NCBI GenBank assembly: GCA_016794625.1
Contig: JAEUGY010000012.1
Coordinates: forward strand, 1 to 64,000
Length of the DNA: 64,000 nucleotides
From: Opitutaceae bacterium
Lineage (GTDB): Bacteria; Verrucomicrobiota; Verrucomicrobiia; Opitutales; Opitutaceae
Direction: 5' to 3'
Shown here: positions 1-10,029 of the stretch, one piece after another
Position numbering within the stretch: the stretch's first letter is position 1
Layout: the number at the start of each line of letters is the position of its first letter
Notes under the pieces: generated by a model
Told to the model about the DNA's origin: nothing
Database searches by the model: none
Seen by the model: only the letters and a program-made list of their open reading frames with translations
Position numbers and translations under genes: made by a program

Positions 1-2259
1 GGCGCACCCAAGGACTGGAACAATCCGGGCGCCCGGGCGGCGCTCCCCGCGGTGCGCGCCGCCCTGGCCGCGGGCGACTACGTCCAGGCCACCGCCCTGA
101 GCAAGCGCATGCAGGGGCCCTTTACCCAGGCGTACCAGCCGCTCGGCCATCTGCGTCTGACGTTTGAAGGCGATTTTTCTTCGTCGCGGATTTCTCACTA
201 CCAGCGTGAACTAGATCTCGACCGGGCCCTGGTCACGGTGCGCTACGAGGCCGGCGGAGCCACCTTCACGCGGGAGGTGTTCAGCAGTCATCCCGACCAG
301 GTCATCGTCGTGCGTCTCTCCTGCGACCAGCCGGGCCGGATCAGCTTCACCGCGGCCAGCGACAGTCCGCTGCGGTACTCGGTGGAGACCGACGGGCGCA
401 ACACGCTGGTGCTGCGCGCCCGCGCACCGCAACACGCCGAGCCCAGCTACCGGCGTTCCGACCAGCCTTTCCGCTACGACGACGGTCCCAATCCGGAAGG
501 CATGACCGCCGAGCTGCACGTGCGCGTCCTGCCCGAGGGCGGCCGGCTGACCACGGCGGGATCGACGCTCGCGGTGGAAAAGGCGAACGCCGTCACGCTT
601 CTGCTCTCCGCGGGCACAAGCTTCAATGGGTTCGATCGCTCCCCCGGCCGGGACGGTCGCGACCCGGCGGCCATTGCCGCCGCCGCGCTCGTCGCTGCCG
701 AACGGCACGCCTTCCCGGTCTTGCTTGAGCGACACGTGCAAGATCATCAGGCCCTGTTCCGTCGGGTTGACCTCGACCTGGGCTCGGCTCCGGGCGCCGC
801 CGGACAAACCACGCCGGCCCGGCTGGCCGCCTTCTACCGGGGGCAGCCGGATCCGGGGCTTGCCACCCTGCTCTACCAGTATGGCCGTTATCTGTTGATC
901 GCGAGTTCCCGCCCCGGGGGCCTGCCCGCCAATCTGCAGGGCATCTGGAACGACTCCATGCGGCCGCCATGGAGCTCCAACTATACCTTGAACATCAACG
1001 CGGAGATGAACTACTGGCCGGCCGAGGTCGCCAATCTCGCGGAATGTCACGAACCGTTTTTCGGACTGGTGGAGCGGCTCGCGATCAATGGCGCCAAAAC
1101 CGCCGCCATCAACTACGGCGCCCGCGGCTGGGTCGCCCACCACAACTCGGACCTCTGGGCCCAGACGGCCCCGGTCGGCCACTACGGGGAGGGTGATCCG
1201 GTCTGGGCCAACTGGTCGATGAGCGCCGGCTGGGTCTGCCAGCATCTGTGGGAGCACTACGCCTTTGGTCGCGACGTGGCCTTTCTGCGTCAGCGCGCCT
1301 GGCCGCTCATGAAGGGCGCGGCGGAATTCTGCCTCGACTGGCTGGTCGACGACGGTCAGGGGCGTCTGGTGACGTCCCCTTCCACGTCGCCGGAAACGGG
1401 TTTTCACACCCCCGACGGCCAGCGGGCGAGCGTAGCGGTCGGAGCGACCATGGACCTCGCCATAATCCGCGATCTCTTTGCCAATGTCCGCTCCGCCGCC
1501 GCCGTTCTGGGCATCGACGATACCTTCACCCGGCAGGTTGCCGCGGCCGAGGCGAAGCTCCTGCCTTACCAGGTCGGCCAGCGCGGGCAGTTGCAGGAAT
1601 GGGCCGCCGATCTGGTTGAGACCGACGTTCACCATCGTCACACGTCCCACCTCTTCGGCCTGTATCCAGGCCGGTCCATCACGCAGGACACGCCGCAGTT
1701 CCTCGCCGCGGCTCGCCGGTCCCTCGAGCTGCGCGGGGACGAAAGCACCGGCTGGGCGCTCGGCTGGCGGATCAACCTCTGGGCCCGCCTGGGCGACGGG
1801 GACCGGGCTTACGTCTTTGTCAAAAACCTGCTCCGGCCGGTCGGCCAGAACACCGGCACCGACTACGCCGGCGGCGGCGGCGTATACCCCAACCTCTTTG
1901 ACGCCCATCCGCCCTTCCAGATCGACGGCAACTTCGCCTTCACCGCCGGGGTCTCCGAAATGCTCGTGCAGAGCCACCTTACCCGCGCCCAACCGTCGAG
2001 CCCGGCCGCGCCGGGCGACGTTCAGATCGATCTCCTCCCCGCCCTGCCTTCCACCTGGCCGGCCGGATCCGTGCGGGGCCTGCGCACCCGCGGCGGGTGC
2101 GAGGTCGACCTCAGCTGGACGGCAGGCAAACTCACCTCCGCCACCCTGCGCCGCACCGCCGGCGCTGCCGGGCCGGTGTGGGTCCAGTGGGGCGGCCGGG
2201 GACAAACGGTGACCCTCGCCCCCGGCGAGAGCCGCCGGTTGGAGGAGCTCCTGCGTTAA
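1..2259 (+). CDS. GH95 family alpha-L-fucosidase / alpha-L-galactosidase, 5' end outside the window
   Basis: The frame is open from base 1, where it reads [15 protein letters not shown], a typical early GH95 stretch. The true start and signal peptide therefore lie upstream of the window. GH95 enzymes invert the anomeric carbon when removing terminal alpha-L-fucose or alpha-L-galactose. Visible motifs are [13 protein letters not shown] near the start, [22 protein letters not shown] (the two catalytic Asn of the NxN motif), SPSTSPE (general acid Glu) and QIDGNF (the Asp that supports the Asn). The position two residues before NIN is Thr, where fucose-specific members have His; this leans toward L-galactosidase (inference). 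The C-terminus is complete. Converges on fecR with a stem-loop between. Confidence 0.93.
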   Translation, partial: GAPKDWNNPGARAALPAVRAALAAGDYVQATALSKRMQGPFTQAYQPLGHLRLTFEGDFSSSRISHYQRELDLDRALVTVRYEAGGATFTREVFSSHPDQVIVVRLSCDQPGRISFTAASDSPLRYSVETDGRNTLVLRARAPQHAEPSYRRSDQPFRYDDGPNPEGMTAELHVRVLPEGGRLTTAGSTLAVEKANAVTLLLSAGTSFNGFDRSPGRDGRDPAAIAAAALVAAERHAFPVLLERHVQDHQALFRRVDLDLGSAPGAAGQTTPARLAAFYRGQPDPGLATLLYQYGRYLLIASSRPGGLPANLQGIWNDSMRPPWSSNYTLNINAEMNYWPAEVANLAECHEPFFGLVERLAINGAKTAAINYGARGWVAHHNSDLWAQTAPVGHYGEGDPVWANWSMSAGWVCQHLWEHYAFGRDVAFLRQRAWPLMKGAAEFCLDWLVDDGQGRLVTSPSTSPETGFHTPDGQRASVAVGATMDLAIIRDLFANVRSAAAVLGIDDTFTRQVAAAEAKLLPYQVGQRGQLQEWAADLVETDVHHRHTSHLFGLYPGRSITQDTPQFLAAARRSLELRGDESTGWALGWRINLWARLGDGDRAYVFVKNLLRPVGQNTGTDYAGGGGVYPNLFDAHPPFQIDGNFAFTAGVSEMLVQSHLTRAQPSSPAAPGDVQIDLLPALPSTWPAGSVRGLRTRGGCEVDLSWTAGKLTSATLRRTAGAAGPVWVQWGGRGQTVTLAPGESRRLEELLR

Positions 2260-2279
2260 GCCGGGGTCCAGGCCGGCTT
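2258..2279. terminator. stem-loop between convergent GH95 and fecR genes
   Basis: A 7-bp perfect stem (AAGCCGG/CCGGCTT) with an 8-nt loop starts on the GH95 stop codon and ends 8 nt before the fecR stop. It could stop transcription from both sides. There is no T-run, so intrinsic termination is only possible. Confidence 0.4.
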
Positions 2280-2286
2280 GCGCGCT

Positions 2287-3366
2287 TCAGCGCCGACGCA
2301 GCACGGTCTTGTCCCGGCTCCGTTCCGCCGCCACCTCGAAGCGCTCCTCCAGGAGCTGCACAAATCCCTCCACGTTGTCGGCTCGAAAAGAGCCGCCAAA
2401 CGTGTGCTGCGCCAAATCCGGATCTGCGATGACGAGCTGATGGCTGTTATGGCGATTGAAGTCGGCCACAACCTGCGCCAGCGGCATCTGGTCAAAGTCG
2501 AGTTGCAGGCCCTGCCAGGCCAGCGCCTGCTGAATCTCGGTGGGGGCGATGGCGCCCACCACGGCCAGGGACGGAGCCACGGGCGACGAGGCCGCCGCCG
2601 GAGCAAGCGGCACCACCGCGCGCTGGCCGGCCACGAGGAGCTCTGTTTCCGCTGCCGGCACCGTTGAGGGTGCAATCGATCCGGCCGCCTGAGGACGCGG
2701 CAACAGGGAACCGCCCTTGTCCGCGTCATCGAGCCGGACCTTGCCTTCGGTCACGAACACTTCAACCCCGGCGGTTTCCAGCCGGACATTGAATGCGGTT
2801 CCGACCGCTTTCACCGCCACGTCCCGCGCCGTCACCACGAAGGGCCGGTTCACGTCCTTCGCGACCGAAAAATGGGCCTCGCCGTGTCGCAACTCCACCT
2901 GACGCTGCGAGGAAGAATAGTGCACCCGCACGCTGCTTCCGGCGTTGAGATGGACAACGGACCCATCGGGCAGCTCGACCTTCTTCATCCCGCCCTCCAG
3001 ACTGACCGCGTGCTGCACGCCGGCCACGCCCCGCCAGGGTTGCCAGGGGGTGAACACCGCGAGTGCCACCACGGCAGCCAACCCCGCGAGCAGCGGCGCA
3101 AAGGCCGGGATGCTTCGTGGTCGTGCGGTGGACGAAGCCAGGGAGCGCCAGCGCGGAACCTCCTTGAGGCCATCCAAAAACTCCCACGTCTCGTCCATCT
3201 CGCGCATGGCTTCGCCGTGGCGGGGATCAGACTTGAGCCAACGCAGGAACTCGCGTTCCTCGCGCGCGGTAAGTCCGATCTCAACCCGACCGAACCATTC
3301 GGCTGCCTTCTCTTCAATCGCACGAAACTCGGGGTCGCGCGGCGGGGTTGCAGCGGGGTTATTCAT
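2287..3366 (-). CDS. FecR family anti-sigma factor with C-terminal STN-like domain
   Basis: A 359-residue single-pass inner-membrane regulator. Residues about 10-75 form the cytoplasmic DUF4880-like sigma-binding part (EEKAAEWFGRVEIGLTAREE). One hydrophobic segment lies near 85-107. The FecR domain follows (ELPDGSVVHLNAGSSVRV, RHGEAHFSVAKD, AVGTAFNVR). The last 80 residues resemble an STN domain (LDFDQMPLAQVVADF, FGGSFRADNVEGFVQLLE), likely the periplasmic contact to the receptor. The chosen ATG overlaps the stop of the sigma gene by 8 bp (ATGAATAA), which means translational coupling. The longer upstream reading frame would overlap the sigma gene heavily and is not used. It probably holds and activates the adjacent sigma factor in response to the divergent STN-type receptor. 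Confidence 0.93.
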   Translation of the reverse strand: MNNPAATPPRDPEFRAIEEKAAEWFGRVEIGLTAREEREFLRWLKSDPRHGEAMREMDETWEFLDGLKEVPRWRSLASSTARPRSIPAFAPLLAGLAAVVALAVFTPWQPWRGVAGVQHAVSLEGGMKKVELPDGSVVHLNAGSSVRVHYSSSQRQVELRHGEAHFSVAKDVNRPFVVTARDVAVKAVGTAFNVRLETAGVEVFVTEGKVRLDDADKGGSLLPRPQAAGSIAPSTVPAAETELLVAGQRAVVPLAPAAASSPVAPSLAVVGAIAPTEIQQALAWQGLQLDFDQMPLAQVVADFNRHNSHQLVIADPDLAQHTFGGSFRADNVEGFVQLLEERFEVAAERSRDKTVLRRR

Positions 3367-3937
3367 GGCGTTTCCGTCCCTTCCAGACGCCGCGCTCCTC
3401 GAGGAAGCGCCGGCAACGCAGCACTCCAATGGTGAGCTGTGCGCTGATGGTGTTCGACTTGATGCCCAATCGCTCGCCGATCTCGGCATAGGACAGTCCG
3501 TGGATCTTTTTCAAAATGAGGATTTGCTGACACCGGGCGGGCAGCGACTCCACGGCCTCCTCCAGCAGCCGGAGCTCCTGCTCGTGGCTGAGGGCCTCCG
3601 CCGCCCCCGGGGCATGATCATAGACCGGGAGTTGCTCGAGGTCCGCCAGCCCGTCGATACGCACAATCTGCTCCCGCCGCAGTTGGTCGATCGCGGTGTT
3701 CCGCGCCACCGTGAACAGGAGCGCCTTGGGCGACCGCACCGGCACTCCGGTACGGGTCCTGAGAATACGCGCAAACGTCTCTTGAATGAGATCGTCGATG
3801 TCCTTGATGGACGGAAACCGCACCCGCAGGTACGCCCGCAGCGCCGCCTCGTGCGGCTGCACTTCGCGAACGAACCACTGGGCCATCGAGAGGCTCGAGA
3901 CCGGCGGGTTGTCGGAGACGGAATACGGTGTGCTCAC
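3359..3937 (-). CDS. ECF RNA polymerase sigma factor (FecI-like)
   Basis: A 192-residue sigma-70 family ECF factor. Region 2 is seen in RAYLRVRFPSIKDIDDLIQE and RSPKALLFTVARNTAIDQLR. Region 4 is seen in LPARCQQILILKKIHGLSYAEIGERLGI with its helix-turn-helix. It directs RNA polymerase to promoters under control of the coupled FecR protein. Sigma and FecR form a two-gene operon transcribed away from the TonB receptor. The usual Fec arrangement places the receptor downstream, so here the target is more likely the divergent promoter. The start is placed so that sigma region 2 follows a 20-30 residue lead. Confidence 0.93.
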   Translation of the reverse strand: MSTPYSVSDNPPVSSLSMAQWFVREVQPHEAALRAYLRVRFPSIKDIDDLIQETFARILRTRTGVPVRSPKALLFTVARNTAIDQLRREQIVRIDGLADLEQLPVYDHAPGAAEALSHEQELRLLEEAVESLPARCQQILILKKIHGLSYAEIGERLGIKSNTISAQLTIGVLRCRRFLEERGVWKGRKRHE

Positions 3938-4150
3938 GGTGTGGGACCGTGCCCGGAGCCTGCGGTTGTCCGGCCCCGACCACCCTTGGATCCTTCCCCC
4001 AAAGGTGGATCGCTGTCACGCGGAATATTCGCGGAAACTTTTTAGCGAATTCATCTGCACCACTCGTCCCTGTCATGTCGGCTCACGCTGCCCGCGCGCC
4101 AGCGCCTCGAACCGACGTCCGGCTCACGCTCCGCTTCGTCCACCCCCATC
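3938..4150. promoter_or_regulatory. divergent promoter region of ECF sigma/FecR and TonB receptor
   Basis: These 213 bp separate the sigma start from the receptor start. GGAAAC at 4033-4038 resembles an ECF-type -35 element facing the receptor gene, but I could not settle a matching -10 (candidates TCTGCA at 4054 or CGTCCC at 4065). I see no other clear site. Confidence 0.3.
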
Positions 4151-7100
4151 ATGAACCTTCCTCCGCAGTCCTCCTTTCTGCGACTTTGTCCCGGCCCCCG
4201 GCTCTACCGCACGTTCCTTGCGTTCCTTGTCTTCCAGCTGATCGTCGTGGCGGGCGCGTCGTTGTCGGCGACCGAATCCGCCCGGCGACTCTCGTTCGAC
4301 ATCCCCGCCTCCGCCGCGGCCCAGGCCTTGAAGCGGTTTTCCAGTCAATCCGGTCAGCAATTACTCTATTCCAATACCGATCTGGCGGGCATTCGCACCA
4401 ATGCCGTCAAAGGAGAATTCACCGCCCACGCCGCCCTGTCCCAGTTGTTGGCCGATACGCCGCTGGTCGCAACGCACGACGTCAAGAGCGGGGCGGTGGC
4501 AGTAGGAAGGGAGACCAGCGACCCAAAAGGCCCAAGGGCGGCCCACGGCAACCCAGGTGACCGCCCCGACGTCCCTCACTCCCAAGCCTCGGCGGTTCTC
4601 GCCTCCGCCCCGGTCGCGCCCTCCGGTGATGCCAGTACAAGCGGCCTCGCGGCGCAGGTGCAGGGCCGGGTGTTCAACACCCTGAGCGAGTCCTATATTG
4701 CCAACGCCCGGGTCACGATCGATGGCACGGCCATCGAAGCCCTGACCGACGAAAGCGGCTCGTTCCTGCTGCTCGCCGCCCCTCTGGGCGAGGTGCGTGT
4801 TCGCGCCACCTATGTGGGGCTGCAGCCGCAGGTGCAGACGGTGCGGCTGGTTGCCGGTCCCAACACCCTCGATGACTTCGCACTCTCACGGGGTACGTTT
4901 TCGCTCACACGAAATGAGGACGCGGTCCTGCAGCTGGGCAAGATCACCGTGGTCGCCGATCAGGAGATGAGCGCCCAGGCGCTCGCCATGAACGAGCAGC
5001 GCAACTCGCCCAGCCTGAAGAGTGTGATCGCGATGGATGAGTACCCCGTGGACGGCAACGGCAACATCGGCGAGTTCCTCAAGTACATTCCCGGCGTCGC
5101 CGTCTCGTTCTCCGGCAGCCAGCCGATCGACGTCTCCGTCCGCGGCCTGCCCGGCAATGCCACCCCGATCATGATCGACGGCGGTATCCTGCCGAGCACG
5201 GCGAGCGGCGACACCCGCGGCGGTTCTCTCACCGGCATCCCCATGACCAATGTCTCCCGCATCGAGGTCACCAAGGTGCCGACCCCGGACGTGCCGGCTT
5301 CCTCGCTCGGAGGTAGCATCAACATCATCAGCAAAAGCGGGTTCGAGCGGAAAACCCCGCTGTTCTCCTACAATCTCTACACCACCTTCAACGCCGATCT
5401 CGGGCTCTCCCTGGAAAAACGCCCCGCCGGCATCGACTACCTGCGTACGAGCAACATCGGCCCGTCCGGGAACTTCTCCTACGTCCATCCGATCAACAAA
5501 TCGCTGTCGATCAGCGTCGGCGCAGGTTACATCTACAACTACATCCCCGCCGACCAGACCGCGCCCTTCTGGAACCTCAATACGCTGGTGCACTACCAGA
5601 GCACGTTCCAAAGCACACCGCAGCTGGTCATCATGAAGAACTACAACTTCGGCGTCGATTGGAAGCTCGGCAGCCGGCACGTCTTCGGGGTCACGTTCCA
5701 GTCACGTGATCGCGGCACCGAGGCGACCACCTCCGGATTCAACGTAATCTACGGCACGGGCGCCACGGGTGGACCGACCTTCACGCAAGGAGCCTCGACC
5801 GGCGTGGGTTCCATCACCCAGTCGCCCTCGTGGCTGGGGATCTGGAGCGACGCTGAAATCGTCACGTTCCGACACAAATTCACCGGCCAGCGCTGGAAGA
5901 TCGAAACCAACGCCAGCTATTCCAAAACCTACACGCTGCGCGACTCCCCGGGCTACTTCACCGGGGCCGCACTCGGCCGGGCCAACCTCATCCTTCGGGG
6001 GGATAACATCGTGGGCAACGCCGACAACATGCTCAATACGCTGCCGACAAGCTTCACCGCCCGGGACCGCACCGGCAACGCCGTCGATATCTTCGACCAG
6101 TCCCAGTTGGCCCTGACCACGGCCACCTTGACCAAACTCGACTGGGACCGAACCAACAAGCAGCTCAAAATGATGGTCACCCGGGACCTCGACACGCGGA
6201 TTCCCCTCTCCTTCCGAACTGGCTTCGAGATCAACGAGGAAGACTACGCACAGGGTGGAGTGACGGACAGCTACACGTTCCGCCCCGGCACCACCGACAG
6301 TGTCCGCCAGATCGGCAACTACGGCCTGATCGATCCGTCCTACTCGAGCCAGTTTGCCGGCGGACAGATCCAATGGATCAACCTGCAGAAATACTATGAG
6401 TTGTTCCTGTCGAACCCGGGTTACTTCACCTGGAACGAGTCCGCCGCGTACATCTCCAAGGTCAACACCTTCAAGACCCTGACCGAACGCATCTCGGCCG
6501 GCTTTCTCCGGGTCGACGCCAAACTGTTCGACGGCAAGCTGTGGCTCGTGGGCGGCGTGCGCTACGAACACACGGCGGCGGAAGGCGTCGGACCGATGAA
6601 TGATCCCACCGCCTGGCTGCAAAAGGACGCCCGCGGCAACCTCGTCCGGACGTCGACGGGTGCGACGATTCCGCTCACCAACGATGCCCTCGCCCGGACT
6701 AAATTGCAGTACACCGAAGGCGGGGCGAGCACCGACCGCGACTACGACGGGTACTATCCCAGTTTCAATGCCAGCTACACGCTCAATGACTTCCTGCTCG
6801 CCCGCTTCGGCTACGCTCGGACGATCGGACGCCCCAACCGGGCGTTCATCACGCCCGGGGTGACCTTTTCCGCCGCCACCGCCAACCCGCAAACGATCAC
6901 GGTCAACAACACCGGGCTGCTGCCATGGACCGCGGACAACTACGACCTGACGCTTGAGTCGTACCTGTTCAAGGGCGGCGTCGGTTCGATCGGTGTTTTC
7001 CAAAAGGACATCTCCGGCTTCTTTGTCACCTCCGCCATCGAGGCGACCCCCGAGATCCTGGATCTCTACGGATTGCCCGCCGGATCCGACGTCACCTACG

Positions 7101-7627
7101 AGCTGCGGACCCGCGACAATGGCAACGAACCGACCCGGATCCGGGGTTTCGAGTTCAACTACAAACAACCGCTGACCTTCCTGCCTCACTGGGCGCGCGG
7201 GGTGCAGGTGTTCCTCAACTACACGCGGCTGCAGCTGAGCGGATCCAACGACTCCGACTTCACCGGCTTCAATCCGGAGACCATCAGCTATGGTGTGAAC
7301 CTCACCCGGCCGCGCTACTCGGTGAAGTTTCTCATGCAAGTGCAAGGCGAGACCCGGCGCGCTCCGGTGGGCGTGAACGCCACCACGGGAATTCCCGAGA
7401 ACACGTTCCTCTGGCAGGGCGCCAAGGAGCGGCCGACGCTCACGGCCGACTTCCGGGTGACGAAGAATGTATCGCTCTACGGCTCAATCAGCGATTTCTT
7501 CGGGGGTGGCTTCAAGGATGTGCAGCGCCGCTACCCCGATGGAGGCACCACCCCCGAGTACGCCCGCTTCCAGCGGGTCCAGGAGTGGGGCTATGCCGCC
7601 ACCGTCGGAGTCCGCGGGCAGTTTTAG
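4151..7627 (+). CDS. TonB-dependent outer-membrane receptor with STN signalling domain
   Basis: A 1158-residue receptor. A hydrophobic signal segment at about 20-42 is followed by an STN domain (about 48-105: FDIPASAAAQALKRFSSQSG, LLYSNTDLAG). Next come a Pro/Ala-rich linker, a carboxypeptidase-D-like beta domain (about 168-245: VQGRVFNTLSES, LTDESGSFLLLAAP), a TonB-box-like stretch (LGKITVVADQ), the plug (about 275-395, ending GGSINIISKSGF) and a long beta-barrel with terminal Phe (GVRGQF). It would import an oligosaccharide or other ligand through the outer membrane using TonB energy. The STN domain is the signature of receptors that signal through FecR to an ECF sigma factor, and such a pair lies just upstream on the other strand. 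Enzyme genes follow on the same strand. Confidence 0.95.
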   Translation: MNLPPQSSFLRLCPGPRLYRTFLAFLVFQLIVVAGASLSATESARRLSFDIPASAAAQALKRFSSQSGQQLLYSNTDLAGIRTNAVKGEFTAHAALSQLLADTPLVATHDVKSGAVAVGRETSDPKGPRAAHGNPGDRPDVPHSQASAVLASAPVAPSGDASTSGLAAQVQGRVFNTLSESYIANARVTIDGTAIEALTDESGSFLLLAAPLGEVRVRATYVGLQPQVQTVRLVAGPNTLDDFALSRGTFSLTRNEDAVLQLGKITVVADQEMSAQALAMNEQRNSPSLKSVIAMDEYPVDGNGNIGEFLKYIPGVAVSFSGSQPIDVSVRGLPGNATPIMIDGGILPSTASGDTRGGSLTGIPMTNVSRIEVTKVPTPDVPASSLGGSINIISKSGFERKTPLFSYNLYTTFNADLGLSLEKRPAGIDYLRTSNIGPSGNFSYVHPINKSLSISVGAGYIYNYIPADQTAPFWNLNTLVHYQSTFQSTPQLVIMKNYNFGVDWKLGSRHVFGVTFQSRDRGTEATTSGFNVIYGTGATGGPTFTQGASTGVGSITQSPSWLGIWSDAEIVTFRHKFTGQRWKIETNASYSKTYTLRDSPGYFTGAALGRANLILRGDNIVGNADNMLNTLPTSFTARDRTGNAVDIFDQSQLALTTATLTKLDWDRTNKQLKMMVTRDLDTRIPLSFRTGFEINEEDYAQGGVTDSYTFRPGTTDSVRQIGNYGLIDPSYSSQFAGGQIQWINLQKYYELFLSNPGYFTWNESAAYISKVNTFKTLTERISAGFLRVDAKLFDGKLWLVGGVRYEHTAAEGVGPMNDPTAWLQKDARGNLVRTSTGATIPLTNDALARTKLQYTEGGASTDRDYDGYYPSFNASYTLNDFLLARFGYARTIGRPNRAFITPGVTFSAATANPQTITVNNTGLLPWTADNYDLTLESYLFKGGVGSIGVFQKDISGFFVTSAIEATPEILDLYGLPAGSDVTYELRTRDNGNEPTRIRGFEFNYKQPLTFLPHWARGVQVFLNYTRLQLSGSNDSDFTGFNPETISYGVNLTRPRYSVKFLMQVQGETRRAPVGVNATTGIPENTFLWQGAKERPTLTADFRVTKNVSLYGSISDFFGGGFKDVQRRYPDGGTTPEYARFQRVQEWGYAATVGVRGQF

Positions 7628-7638
7628 TCCTTTCTCCC

Positions 7639-7662
7639 CGCGGCCCGCCCGCTCGGGCCGCG
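7639..7662 (+). terminator. GC-rich stem-loop after TonB receptor gene
   Basis: A perfect 9-bp inverted repeat (CGCGGCCCG/CGGGCCGCG) with a 6-nt loop starts 11 nt after the receptor stop codon. No T-run follows, so it may be an attenuating or RNA 3'-end structure rather than a classic terminator. Confidence 0.45.
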
Positions 7663-7800
7663 CGTTGGCTCTTCACCACTCCCCCCGGGGATGGGGCCTG
7701 ACCTGATGCTCGTGGCCGGTGTTTACCACGCACCGGGTCAGGCCCGCACCCGGAGACGATCCCCACCCTCTCTACGATCTCCCCTCTGCTCGCGGTTTGT

Positions 7801-9981
7801 ATGTCCCCTCCATCCTCTTCTCTGCTCGCCCTGATCCTCGCCCTGGCGGCGGGAACCGACACCCGCGCCGCCCAGTCGATCACCCCAACGCCCGGGGATC
7901 TCACCGGACCGTGGCAGCTGTTCATCGATGACAGCGCCATCCGGGACAAGACGGACGTGACGCGTCGCTACCACCGGTTTGAGAAGCATCCCCGCAATCC
8001 GGTTCTCTCTCCTGATCGTCCGTGGGAAGGCAAGGTCGCCTACCTGTACGGCTCGGTCCTGCCCGGGGAGGATGGCACGGGCTACCGCATGTGGTACCAT
8101 TCCCTCGCCGAAGGAGGGTACTGGAACCTGTATGCCACGAGCCGCGATGGCTTGTCGTGGGACAAACCCGTGCTGGGTCAGGTCGAATTCCAAGGCTCGA
8201 AGCAGAACAATATCTTCTTCCGGCGCACCAAGGAGGACCACATCCCCCAGGTGATCGCCACCCCCTGGGAGTCCAATCCGGACCGGCGGTACAAACTGAT
8301 CAACTACGACTACGGACGCACCCGTCCCCACAACATCGTCAGTGGCTTCTGGGCCGCCTTTTCTCGCGATGGCATCCGCTGGACCGATGTACCGCGCAAT
8401 CCTGTGCTGCCCGACGTGGGAGATGTCGGCAATGTGATCTGGGATGCTCATACTCGTCAGTACGTCGCCTACACCAAAATCTTCGCCCCGGTCGACGGCT
8501 ACCGGCGGCGCTCCATCGGCTACGCCACCAGCCCGGACTTCATCACCTGGAAACCGGCCGAACTCATCCTCGTACCGGACACGTTCGACGACCGGTGGGT
8601 CAAACAGGACTTGCAACACACCGATCTCTACGGAGTCAGCGCGTTTCCGTACGAGTCGGGCTATGTGGGGTTTCTTTGGATATTCCGCATCACCGACGGT
8701 GGCAGCGAAGGTCCGATGCTGGTGGAACTGGTCTCCAGCCGTGATGGCATCACCTGGCATCGGCAGGAGGGCGACCGCCCTCCGGTTCTCGAGCTGGGTC
8801 CGGCGGGTTCGTGGGACGCCGGCATGATCGTGACTCCGAATCATCCGCTGGTGGAGGGAGACCGGATCAAACTCTTCTACGGCGGATTCGGAGGCACCCA
8901 CGGGGCAGGCAAACAGCAGACCGCCGCCGTGGGACTCGCCACGTTGCGCAAGGATGGGTTCGCCTCCCTCGACGCCGGCACCCAGCCCGGCCGCGTCACC
9001 ACCCGCCTGCTCGGCCAGGCGCGCGGAACCCTGCGGGTCAATGCCTCCCTCGCGGCGGGCTGGTTGAAGGCCGAGGTGCTCGACCGCGACGATCGGGTCG
9101 TGCCGGGCTACGGCCTCGACGACTGCATCGCCGTGACGGGTGACGGCATCGAATTGCCGGTCGTCTGGAAACATCAGCGCACCCTGCCCGAGCAGGCGGG
9201 CGATCTGCGTCTGCGCTTTGTCTTCACCCAGGGATCACTTTTCTCCTTTCGGGCCGAGGCCCCCGTACGGCTGCTCGACCCGGTGCGTCCCGCCGACGTT
9301 GCTCTGAACTTTGAGGACGAATCGTGGCGCCCCCGCCTCTTTCTGCGCGGTACCGCCACGGTGGCCAAGGACCCGACCGGTCCTTCCCGCGCGATCAACC
9401 TCAAGTCCACGGGCGACGTGGTCGACGTGACCGGCACCGCTGCGCTCGGAAAAGCGTTCACGCTCGCGGCCCGGGTGAAGACCCCGCAGCCACAGCTCGC
9501 TCGTATCCTGAGCACGCATCGGGGCACCGGCGACCCTGTGACCGGCGAACTGCTTTTCGACGTGAATCCGCGCACTGGAGTCCTGCGTTTCTTTGTCAAT
9601 GGCCAGAAGGTCCAGTCGCGTCCCCGCTACTGTGCCGACCGGCAGTACCACCACTATGCTGTCACCTATGCCAACGGCGAGGTGCACCTCTTCCTCGACG
9701 GCGTCCTGGTCGGAAGCGGACGGATCCGTCAGGGCAGCGCCCACCTGTTCAACAGCCAGTCGGTGGTCGAACACTTCGGACCCGACGATGCCCGCTCCGA
9801 CGTTGGGATCCTGCTGGTGAACGATCTGCGCATCGGGGAGGACCGGGGTGGGCGTTTCATCACCAACAAGGATGTGGCCAAGGATTCGCCGACCGAACAG
9901 CTTATCGGCTGGATCGATGACGTGCTCATCGCGCGCCGCGCCTTGAGCGCGGCGGAGATCGAGTCAATCGCCCGTCCGTGA
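7801..9981 (+). CDS. secreted beta-propeller glycosidase-like protein with C-terminal LamG domain
   Basis: A 726-residue protein with an N-terminal signal peptide (SSLLALILALAAGTDTRA). Residues about 40-390 are built of propeller-type repeats rich in W, D and Y, such as ATSRDGLSWDKP, AAFSRDGIRWTD and YATSPDFITWKP, as in the GH32/GH43/GH130 five-bladed propellers. FEKHPRNPVLSPDRPWEG resembles the start of such folds. Residues about 505-726 look like a LamG/concanavalin-type jelly roll (ALGKAFTLAARVKT, HHYAVTYANGEVHLFLDG, LIGWIDDVLIARRALS). It probably acts on or binds a glycan in the periplasm or outside the cell. The exact activity is unknown and catalytic residues cannot be named. First of three closely spaced plus-strand genes. 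Confidence 0.8.
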   Translation: MSPPSSSLLALILALAAGTDTRAAQSITPTPGDLTGPWQLFIDDSAIRDKTDVTRRYHRFEKHPRNPVLSPDRPWEGKVAYLYGSVLPGEDGTGYRMWYHSLAEGGYWNLYATSRDGLSWDKPVLGQVEFQGSKQNNIFFRRTKEDHIPQVIATPWESNPDRRYKLINYDYGRTRPHNIVSGFWAAFSRDGIRWTDVPRNPVLPDVGDVGNVIWDAHTRQYVAYTKIFAPVDGYRRRSIGYATSPDFITWKPAELILVPDTFDDRWVKQDLQHTDLYGVSAFPYESGYVGFLWIFRITDGGSEGPMLVELVSSRDGITWHRQEGDRPPVLELGPAGSWDAGMIVTPNHPLVEGDRIKLFYGGFGGTHGAGKQQTAAVGLATLRKDGFASLDAGTQPGRVTTRLLGQARGTLRVNASLAAGWLKAEVLDRDDRVVPGYGLDDCIAVTGDGIELPVVWKHQRTLPEQAGDLRLRFVFTQGSLFSFRAEAPVRLLDPVRPADVALNFEDESWRPRLFLRGTATVAKDPTGPSRAINLKSTGDVVDVTGTAALGKAFTLAARVKTPQPQLARILSTHRGTGDPVTGELLFDVNPRTGVLRFFVNGQKVQSRPRYCADRQYHHYAVTYANGEVHLFLDGVLVGSGRIRQGSAHLFNSQSVVEHFGPDDARSDVGILLVNDLRIGEDRGGRFITNKDVAKDSPTEQLIGWIDDVLIARRALSAAEIESIARP

Positions 9982-10029
9982 GTCTTTTCGGTCCCACCCT
10001 CCCTCATCCGGTTCCCTCCCTCTCCGTCC

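Noticed and set aside
211..2205. Long minus-strand open frame (664 codons) opposite GH95 copy 1
   Set aside because: It is antisense to a clear GH95 gene, rich in Gly/Arg/Pro, and has no recognisable domain. High GC content makes stops rare in this frame.
5702..7345. 547-codon minus-strand frame inside the TonB receptor gene
   Set aside because: Shadow of the receptor reading frame; the sequence shows no fold or motif.
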